From Bacillota bacterium (GTDB taxonomy: Bacteria > Bacillota > Clostridia > Oscillospirales > Butyricicoccaceae): a DNA stretch of 10,150 nt. How positions within the stretch are numbered: position 1 is the stretch's first letter; every line of letters starts with the position of its first letter. The position numbers were made by a program, and so were the translations under genes. The notes under the pieces were generated by a model, which worked only from the letters and a program-made list of their open reading frames with translations, was not told the origin of the DNA and did not search any database. Shown here piece by piece: positions 5,732-10,150 of the stretch. The stretch spans positions 1-10,150 of the forward strand of contig JAUZPW010000033.1 in the NCBI GenBank assembly GCA_030705725.1, read 5' to 3'.

Positions 5732-7152
5732 TATACCGCCCTCTCCGTTTTGTTTGCGAAAATCAGGGATAACGCTGCCATCGCGGCGAACGAAAAAATC
5801 ACCGCGCCGAAAGCGGCTACGTTATATCCGCGGTGAAAATAAAATCTGGCAGCCGCATAGAAAGTCCCTCCCGCGAGAAATGATCCCGCGGCCCCCGCCT
5901 TCGTCGCCTTTTTCCAATAAACCCCGGCGAGCGTGCAGGCTGCGCCGCCCGAAGCCGCCGCGGTCAGGAAAAACGTCAGAACCGCGGTAAGATTGTCCGA
6001 GCGGTAACCTATAATAAAAGAAATAAGCGCCGATAAAATCACTCCGACGCGCAAAAACTTAATGCTGTCCGCGTCGCCGGGCTTTTTGTTTTCCGGCAGA
6101 AGCTGTTCGGCAACGTCCTTTGAAAGCATCCGTCCCACCGCGAGGTAATATGCCGAGCACCCCGACATGAAAATTCCCATCGAAGCGGCGCACATAAGCC
6201 CCGTCAGCCCCTTCGGCGTCGACGCCACTATCGTTTTCGCAAAAGCCGCGGCCCCGGCAGCCTTCGGGCTGACCGCCGCGGCGGACGCCGCGATTACAGA
6301 GGAGAACACAGCGCAGCCGAGCATGGAGATCGCGCCCAAAAGGAATCCCTTGTACGAAGCGCCGACCGAGCGTGCGGAGCAGGCCCTGGCGTAAATAGTC
6401 GGGAAGCATAGCGCCGCGCATAAAAAGAGCAGGAACTTAATAAAAATCGCCGCAGGGCCCGTGTCCGAAGCAAGCGTTGCGGCCGCGGGCGCCGCCTTGG
6501 CCTCAATCTCGGCAAGCTCCGTAAAGAGCGCGTCGAACCCCCCCGCGGCCTTCATAGAAAAAAGCGCCGAAACGGGTATCATGACGCCTATCACAAAAAC
6601 ATGGATATAGCTTGTCAGAACAACCGACCACATGCCTCCGGAAACCGTATAAACGACAGCCACCAGCACCATTAAAAGCATCATGAATGCGGGGCTTGTC
6701 CCGAGAAAAACGGCGAACATCCGGCTGAAAGCCGAAAGCAGCGCGCCTAAAAGCAGAATATAAACGCCCGACATAAATACGCCGAAAATAATCCTTGCCG
6801 TCTTGCCGAAGCGTTCCCCGATAATCTCCCCGGCCGTCATCAGCTTTTTTCGGCGCGGCGTGATCGTCGGAATGCCCCAGAATCCCGCTATCAGAAACGC
6901 GGCAAGCAGCGCCCATGCGGCGTAAAGCTGCCTCAGCGGGTTAAGTCCTCCGGCGCCCGCCTGAAAAACAAGGCTGATAGTGCCCCATTCCGTCGCTATA
7001 AACGACGCCGCGAGCGAATAAAGGCCGATCTGCCGATCCGCGAGCAGCATGTGGACGGCGCTTTCCCCCTGGTTTGACACGTAAACTCCGAGGGAAATGA
7101 CGATAACCAGATAAACGGCCATAATAATATAATCAGCCGGCAGAATTCTCAT
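5731..7152 (-). CDS. Sodium:solute symporter (SSS) family permease
   Basis: A 473-residue polytopic membrane protein, about 13 hydrophobic segments, LeuT-fold SSS family (PutP/PanF/SGLT superfamily), importing a small solute with Na+. Visible family features: first helix YIIMAVYLVIVISLGVYVS, then ADRQIGLYSLAASFIATEWG around the unwound TM1, LMTAGEIIGERFG in the first loop, VYTVSGGMWSVVLTSYIHVF (168-187, equivalent to the GG-x-x-AVVxTD region), and MGIFMSGCSAYYLAVGRMLSKDV (325-347, equivalent to the Na+-site helix 8). The TD..Q signature of many members is TSYIH here, so a distant subfamily. Substrate unknown; neither PutP nor PanF hallmarks are clear. The start at 7152 has AAAGGGGTG 6-14 nt upstream and a promoter at 7177-7204. 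It is first in the operon, and its stop overlaps the 47-residue gene by one base. Confidence 0.88.
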   Translation of the reverse strand: MRILPADYIIMAVYLVIVISLGVYVSNQGESAVHMLLADRQIGLYSLAASFIATEWGTISLVFQAGAGGLNPLRQLYAAWALLAAFLIAGFWGIPTITPRRKKLMTAGEIIGERFGKTARIIFGVFMSGVYILLLGALLSAFSRMFAVFLGTSPAFMMLLMVLVAVVYTVSGGMWSVVLTSYIHVFVIGVMIPVSALFSMKAAGGFDALFTELAEIEAKAAPAAATLASDTGPAAIFIKFLLFLCAALCFPTIYARACSARSVGASYKGFLLGAISMLGCAVFSSVIAASAAAVSPKAAGAAAFAKTIVASTPKGLTGLMCAASMGIFMSGCSAYYLAVGRMLSKDVAEQLLPENKKPGDADSIKFLRVGVILSALISFIIGYRSDNLTAVLTFFLTAAASGGAACTLAGVYWKKATKAGAAGSFLAGGTFYAAARFYFHRGYNVAAFGAVIFSFAAMAALSLIFANKTERAV

Positions 7153-7176
7153 CAGGACACCCCTTTACTATATGCC

Positions 7177-7204
7177 ATTCTACTACAAATATTTTCTCTT
7201 GCAA
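7177..7204 (-). promoter_or_regulatory. Candidate sigma-A promoter of the symporter operon
   Basis: On the minus strand TTGCAA (7204-7199) and TAGAAT (7182-7177) are separated by 16 nt, with an AT-rich spacer, 25 nt upstream of the symporter ATG. Both hexamers are close to the TTGACA/TATAAT consensus. It lies between the symporter start and the hairpin-rich element, so the operon probably has its own promoter independent of the element. Confidence 0.55.
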
Positions 7205-7237
7205 AGCGATAAGGGTAAAATCCTGTCTTATGATTTA

Positions 7238-7264
7238 ATATAAAATGCGGGAGTCTGCTCCCGC
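7238..7264 (+). repeat. Left terminal inverted repeat
   Basis: Begins ATATAAAATGCGGGAG and ends GCTCCCGC; its inner part (7247-7264) is itself a hairpin, GCGGGAG/CTCCCGC around TCTG. It matches the reverse complement of 7459-7485 at 22 of 27 positions without gaps. Confidence 0.65.
7240..7264 (-). terminator. Possible terminator for the DUF3298 transcript
   Basis: Read on the minus strand, a 7-bp GC-rich hairpin (7264-7247) is followed by ATTTTATA, a terminator-like arrangement at the far end of the element as met by transcripts from the DUF3298 gene. The T-run is interrupted, so efficiency is uncertain. Confidence 0.35.
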
Positions 7265-7267
7265 GTG

Positions 7268-7427
7268 AGGCTGTCGAAAAACTCGACAGCCTTTCGAGAG
7301 GGAATCCAATTCCCCCTCGACCTTCCTCTTGGCGCGGACAAAACCGATGGTTTTGTCCAGTGTGTCCTCCGGCGGCGCATGTCCGCCTGCGGACAAATCC
7401 AGCGTTAAGGGGTTCCGACCCCTTAAC
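7268..7427. other. Array of internal hairpins, possible structured RNA
   Basis: Five consecutive stem-loops: 7268-7277/7283-7292 (10 bp, loop AAAAC); 7294-7304/7310-7320 (10 pairs with one mismatch, loop TCCAA); 7336-7345/7349-7358 (10 bp, loop GAT); 7380-7386/7389-7395 (up to 7 bp, loop CT); 7404-7412/7419-7427 (9 bp, loop TTCCGA). This density of perfect stems is far above the rest of the window. DNA palindromes fold equally on either strand, so orientation is not determined. It does not match a riboswitch or housekeeping RNA that I recognise. Confidence 0.5.
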
Positions 7428-7458
7428 AATTCCTAAATGACACTTTTGGACAAGCTGT

Positions 7459-7485
7459 GCGGGAGCCCGCTCCAGCGTTTTATAT
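7459..7485 (-). repeat. Right terminal inverted repeat
   Basis: Read on the minus strand it begins ATATAAAACGCTGGAG and ends GCTCCCGC. It contains its own GC-rich palindrome (GCGGG/CCCGC at 7459-7470) and carries the last sense codon and the stop codon of the DUF3298 gene. Confidence 0.65.
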
Positions 7486-8262
7486 CATTTCATTCTCGTA
7501 AATGTCGCCTTGAAGCTTAAAAGCAAGCGAATTTCCGAAAGCCCCGTACGGCACGGTGAAGGTGATTATCCCCGCCTCAAACGGCGCGATCGCAGCCTCC
7601 TGATAAAAGACGGTAAATCCCTCTTCGGAAAGATAAAAATTGTTGGGGTTGAAATGCCGTCTTATAAGAAGCTCCCAATTACCGAAAAAGGCTTGGTCTT
7701 TCCCCTCCTGAATCCGTGCCGGGATTTCCCCCGCGATGCTGCCGATAAATATGTTTTTCCACTTGGTCTTGCGTACGAAAAATTCACCCAGGCGCATTTT
7801 TCTGCCCTTGGGAAGAAACCAGTTCTGCGCGCTTCTCAGCGTCCGGCCTTCAGCCCCGTAAATGCCTTCGAACTCGTCCTCGTAAATCGAAAGCACCGTG
7901 TCCGAAACATATGTCTCGTAAAATTCGGAATGAAAGACGGATTTGGCAAACGGGATTCTTTTCAGGGCGCTTCTCCTGCATCTTGCGGCGCTTTCCCTGT
8001 AAAGCCGGTTTTTTATGTAGCGAATCATCTTAGCCGTTCTGTTTTCATAATAGCCGCCGACGCGCTCAAAGCCCTCCCCGCTCCCCATTTCCGGGCAGCT
8101 GACGGAATAGCTCAGCACGACAGCGTCTTTATAACGCATTTCATCCTCGATGACTTTATTATCAATCGGCTCCGTAATCATAAGCATCACCCGTAATATA
8201 CTATGCGGATTTTTTGCCGGTGTTTCATCTGTTTCCTTTTTATTTTCCGTGAAAATTCTCAT
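7480..8262 (-). CDS. DUF4163/DUF3298 domain protein (RsiV/PdaC-like C-terminal fold)
   Basis: A 260-residue protein of unknown function. The segment ~40-130 (DAVVLSYSVSCPEM...RVGGYYENRTAKMIRYIKNRL...YETYVSDTVLSIYEDEFEG) fits DUF4163. The segment ~155-242 (LGEFFVRKTKWKNIFIGSI...NPNNFYLSEEGFTVFYQE...APFEAGIITFTVPYGAF) fits DUF3298, which follows DUF4163 in the anti-sigma factor RsiV (lysozyme binding) and in PdaC. Unlike those, it has no signal peptide or membrane anchor: residues 1-40 are hydrophilic, suggesting a cytoplasmic location. The ribosome binding site before 8262 is weak; a start at Met26 or Met28 is possible. The last codon and stop fall in the right repeat of the adjacent element, so the C-terminus may have been set by its insertion. 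It is divergent from the DUF4364 gene. Confidence 0.72.
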   Translation of the reverse strand: MRIFTENKKETDETPAKNPHSILRVMLMITEPIDNKVIEDEMRYKDAVVLSYSVSCPEMGSGEGFERVGGYYENRTAKMIRYIKNRLYRESAARCRRSALKRIPFAKSVFHSEFYETYVSDTVLSIYEDEFEGIYGAEGRTLRSAQNWFLPKGRKMRLGEFFVRKTKWKNIFIGSIAGEIPARIQEGKDQAFFGNWELLIRRHFNPNNFYLSEEGFTVFYQEAAIAPFEAGIITFTVPYGAFGNSLAFKLQGDIYENEMI

Positions 8263-8264
8263 AA

Positions 8265-8293
8265 TTGCCAGTTTGCTTCCGTTATGCTATTAT
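8265..8293 (+). promoter_or_regulatory. Sigma-A promoter of the DUF4364-YerB operon
   Basis: TTGCCA (8265-8270), a 17-nt spacer, and TATTAT (8288-8293) preceded by TGC, giving an extended -10. It sits 26 nt upstream of the TTG start of the DUF4364 gene, and the -35 begins 3 nt from the start codon of the divergent DUF3298 gene. Confidence 0.65.
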
Positions 8294-8318
8294 TGAATAA
8301 AAAGGGAGGTGCTGTTCT

Positions 8319-8861
8319 TTGCCGGGCTACGGATTCATCAGGGAAAAGCGTGAAATCAAGTTTCTGATTCTTTACGCGATGTCATTTCTGGATTTTCCCG
8401 TCTCGGAATCGGCGATCACCGACATCTGCCTCATTGACGACGCGTTCGGCTACCTCGAATTTGCCGAAGCCTTTGCGGAGCTTGCGGAAACGGGCCATAT
8501 AGAAAAATCCCCCGGAGAAAACGGGGATGAGTTCTCGATAACCGAAAAAGGCCGCGAAACGGCTTTGGTTTTTGAAAAACAGTTAAAAGCCTCCGTCAGG
8601 GAGCGCGCCCAGCGTTCGGCCATCCGTGTGATAAAAATGCTTCGCCGCAGCGCGGGCATAAAAACCGGCGTCGAAAAAGGCGATAACGGCGACGTGCACG
8701 TTTCGCTTTCGATCTGCGACGGCACTGACGATATACTGTCGGTGCGGATGCTGGTGGGAAACAGTGAGCAGGCGGAGCTTCTGGAGCGAAACTTCAGAAA
8801 AAATGCCGAAAAAATATATAACGCGGTCTTAAACGACCTGCTGAGGGATTATGACGTATGA
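8319..8861 (+). CDS. DUF4364 family winged-helix protein
   Basis: A 180-residue cytoplasmic protein of the Firmicutes-restricted DUF4364 family. The N-terminal ~85 residues look like a winged helix: REIKFLILYAMSFLDFPVSESAITDICL, FAEAFAELAETGHIEKS as a recognition-type helix, and the wing EFSITEKGRETALVFEKQL. The C-terminal part (DVHVSLSICDGTDDILSVRMLVGNSEQAELLERNFRKN) is a strand-rich domain followed by a helix. DNA binding is plausible from the fold but not established. Start: TTG at 8319, chosen because GGGAGGTG (8304-8311) lies 7 nt upstream and a promoter lies at 8265-8293; no in-frame ATG fits. Its stop overlaps the next gene as ATGA, so it is cotranscribed and coupled with the YerB-like lipoprotein. 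Confidence 0.82.
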   Translation: MPGYGFIREKREIKFLILYAMSFLDFPVSESAITDICLIDDAFGYLEFAEAFAELAETGHIEKSPGENGDEFSITEKGRETALVFEKQLKASVRERAQRSAIRVIKMLRRSAGIKTGVEKGDNGDVHVSLSICDGTDDILSVRMLVGNSEQAELLERNFRKNAEKIYNAVLNDLLRDYDV

Positions 8862-9928
8862 AACGACTGCTTTCATTTTCGCTTGTCCTTTTACTGGTTC
8901 TTTCCGCATGCGCCAAAACCGGCGGCCCGCCGAGCGGGCCCGCTGAAAGCGGCGCTGAACCGCCCTTGACCGAGCCCTCCGGCAATACCGCGCCCGAGGG
9001 GCCCCGTAATCCGCTGACAGGCCTTAGAGACGGCATAAGTGAAGAGAACGCGCGCAGAAAGCCTGTCGCCATAATGATAAATAATATAAGAGCGTCGCTG
9101 CCCCAATACGGAATCGGCGGCGCCGACATTATTTACGAAATGCTGGCCGAGGGCAGTATCACGCGCCTGCTCGCGATCTGGAAGGATCCGTCCAAAGCCG
9201 CCCGCATCGGCTCCATCCGGAGCGCGCGCCCCTACTATATGGAGATCGCCGATGGCTACGACGCGATCTACCTGCACTTCGGCGGCAGCGTGCCCGCCTA
9301 CCAGAAAATCGCAAAGCACGAAATCATTAACCTCGACGGAATCGAAAACAGGTGGGACGGCCTCCTCTATTACAGGGAGGCGGAGCGCAGAAAAAAATAT
9401 GCTCGCGAACACACCGTTTTTACAACGGGAGAGCGAATCGAAAGCGCCCTCGCCCTGCTGAGCAACGATCTTACGGTTAAGGACCGGGGCGACGCCTTTG
9501 ATTTTTCCACCGAACCCTCCTCAAAGGACGGAATGCCGGCGGATAAGATCACCGTGCACTATTCAAAAAACTATAACCCATGGTTTGAGTATGACGAACA
9601 GTCTAAAGCCTATCTTCATTACGAGTACGGAGACCCTCACATAGACGGCGAAACCGGCAGGCAGCTGAGCGTAAAAAATGTATTCGTGCTCAAAATGAAA
9701 ACGTCCGCCGTAAAGGGCAGCAAGCTCGGACTTATTGAGATAGAAACCGCGGGTAAGGGCCGTGGCTTCTACGCCTGCGAAGGAAAGTATATCCCCGTTA
9801 ACTGGGAAAAGAAGGACGCAGCCTCGCCGATCCGGTTCAGCCTTGAAGACGGCGCCGGGCTTAAGGTCTCGCCCGGAAATACATATGTCTGCTGCATCCC
9901 GCAAAACTCTGAGCCTGAATTTGAATAA
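8858..9928 (+). CDS. yerB: DUF3048 (YerB-like) lipoprotein
   Basis: A 356-residue putative lipoprotein anchored outside the membrane: signal peptide with lipobox LSAC and Cys18, then a Pro/Gly/Ser/Glu-rich linker to ~50. The DUF3048 N-terminal domain spans ~51-200 (NPLTGLRDGI, RRKPVAIMINNIRASLPQYG, ADIIYEMLAEGSITRLLAIW, ARIGSIRSARPYYMEIADGY, HFGGSVPAY, DGIENRW, REHTVFTTGERI). The C-terminal domain spans ~225-350 (KITVHYSKNYNPWFEYDEQS, AYLHYEYGDPHIDGETGRQL, NVFVLKM, GFYACEGKYIPVNWEKK). Length is normal for Bacillus YerB relatives. The molecular function is not known to me. The ATG at 8858 overlaps the upstream stop by 4 nt, and a terminator follows. Confidence 0.88.
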   Translation: MKRLLSFSLVLLLVLSACAKTGGPPSGPAESGAEPPLTEPSGNTAPEGPRNPLTGLRDGISEENARRKPVAIMINNIRASLPQYGIGGADIIYEMLAEGSITRLLAIWKDPSKAARIGSIRSARPYYMEIADGYDAIYLHFGGSVPAYQKIAKHEIINLDGIENRWDGLLYYREAERRKKYAREHTVFTTGERIESALALLSNDLTVKDRGDAFDFSTEPSSKDGMPADKITVHYSKNYNPWFEYDEQSKAYLHYEYGDPHIDGETGRQLSVKNVFVLKMKTSAVKGSKLGLIEIETAGKGRGFYACEGKYIPVNWEKKDAASPIRFSLEDGAGLKVSPGNTYVCCIPQNSEPEFE

Positions 9929-9945
9929 GCTTTTTAAGTGAAACC

Positions 9946-9979
9946 AAAGCGGCGAAGGATAACCCTCCGCCGCTTTTTT
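9946..9979 (+). terminator. Rho-independent terminator after the YerB-like gene
   Basis: Stem AAAGCGGCG (9946-9954) with CGCCGCTTT, then one A-C mismatch and a 3-bp AGG/CCT top around loop ATAAC, followed by six T's (9974-9979). It lies 17 nt after the stop codon and between convergent genes, so it may partly serve both; on the minus strand the T-tract is interrupted. Confidence 0.88.
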
Positions 9980-9992
9980 ATTTGCCGCCACA

Positions 9993-10150
9993 CTATTTTA
10001 CCTTGCAGTGTCTGAAAATAAAGACGCTTACTAAAATCCCCGAGCAAAACAAAATCAAATCAAAAATCAAAAGGAAATCCGTCCTGAACCCCGGAAAAAC
10101 AGTAATCATGGAGCCCAGAAGAAACCCCAGAACTCCGTAATAAGACGCCG
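9993..10150 (-). CDS. C-terminal fragment of a membrane protein, possibly DUF368 (PopT-type)
   Basis: An open frame enters from the right edge (first full codon at 10148) and stops at 9993, giving ~51 residues: GVLGFLLGSMITVFPGF, then a second hydrophobic stretch (TDFLLIFDLILFCSGILVSV) and the basic end FRHCKVK. Two membrane segments separated by a Pro-Gly turn are clear. The GFLLGS...FPG pattern resembles the C-terminal end of DUF368 proteins, shown in other bacteria to recycle undecaprenyl phosphate (PopT), but the fragment is too short to be sure. It is convergent with the YerB-like gene. The start lies outside the window. Confidence 0.5.
   Translation of the reverse strand, partial: ASYYGVLGFLLGSMITVFPGFRTDFLLIFDLILFCSGILVSVFIFRHCKVK

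Larger units (their letters stand above)
7238..7485. mobile_element. MITE-like, hairpin-rich element with terminal inverted repeats
   Basis: A 248-bp stretch bounded by 27-bp imperfect inverted repeats (22 of 27 positions match) that both start ATATAAAA and end GCTCCCGC, with similarity continuing inward for about 13 more bases allowing one gap. Between them sit at least five further perfect or near-perfect hairpins. No credible coding sequence fills it. I see no clear target-site duplication and no transposase, so a non-autonomous element or a dispersed structured intergenic repeat is the best description. It accounts for most of the 327-nt space between the symporter gene and the DUF3298 gene. 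Confidence 0.6.

Noticed and set aside
7235..7429. A 64-codon open frame on the minus strand inside the hairpin element
   Set aside because: It runs through all the palindromic stems, has no ribosome binding site or hydrophobic/domain pattern, and its sequence is explained by the repeats; any similar proteins in databases would probably be translated copies of the element.
7510..8196. A 228-codon open frame antisense to the DUF3298 gene
   Set aside because: The minus-strand frame has recognisable DUF4163/DUF3298 motifs; the plus-strand product is compositionally odd and has no start signals.
8924..8940. GC-rich palindrome GGCCCGC/GCGGGCC in the lipoprotein linker
   Set aside because: It lies in the Gly/Pro-coding linker, where GC-rich codons readily form such stems; no T-run or other signal.
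9563..9991. A 142-codon open frame antisense to the end of the YerB-like gene
   Set aside because: It overlaps the conserved C-terminal DUF3048 domain and would run through the terminator hairpin; no family resemblance.

Overview
The window looks like a chromosomal piece of a low-to-medium GC Firmicute, most likely an uncultured or gut-type Clostridia (Oscillospirales/Christensenellales-like). This rests on three things: families largely confined to that group (a DUF4364 winged-helix protein, a YerB/DUF3048 lipoprotein, a DUF4163/DUF3298 protein), strong AGGAGG-type ribosome binding sites, and very tight gene packing. No phage, transposase or CRISPR genes are visible. Taxonomy is inferred from gene content only.

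Layout. (1) 2-511 (+): the C-terminal part of a TipAL-like MerR regulator cut by the window edge, followed by a strong hairpin terminator. (2) 594-2210 (-): a beta-CASP metallo-beta-lactamase-fold hydrolase, probably a ribonuclease. (3) 2325-4422 (+): a two-gene operon, trimeric purine nucleoside phosphorylase (punA) and a short, archaeal/Thermotoga-type S-adenosylhomocysteine hydrolase (ahcY), 4 nt apart. (4) 4425-7152 (-): a four-gene operon read right to left. It holds a sodium:solute symporter family permease, a 47-residue membrane microprotein, a 41-residue membrane microprotein, and a lipoprotein ApbE flavin transferase. The genes touch or overlap, apart from a 15-nt gap between the two microproteins. 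The microproteins are too short for ordinary gene calling. (5) 7238-7485: a 248-bp gene-free element with imperfect 27-bp terminal inverted repeats and a string of internal hairpins, resembling a MITE or mobile structured RNA element. (6) 7480-8262 (-): a DUF4163/DUF3298 protein whose stop codon lies inside the element's right repeat. (7) 8319-9928 (+): a DUF4364 regulator-like gene overlapping a DUF3048 (YerB-like) lipoprotein gene by ATGA, driven by a good extended -10 promoter and closed by a terminator at 9946-9979. (8) 9993-10150 (-): the C-terminal end of a membrane protein, possibly DUF368 (PopT-type).

How the genes work together. PNP and AhcY suggest recycling of the S-adenosylhomocysteine nucleoside. 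The PNP has the Glu/Asn pair typical of 6-oxopurine specificity, so the pair would connect best through inosine (after a deamination step) rather than adenosine. The symporter operon is the most novel-looking locus: a Na+-coupled transporter translationally coupled to two single-pass microproteins and to an exported flavinylating enzyme. The hairpin-rich element is the second item worth following up.
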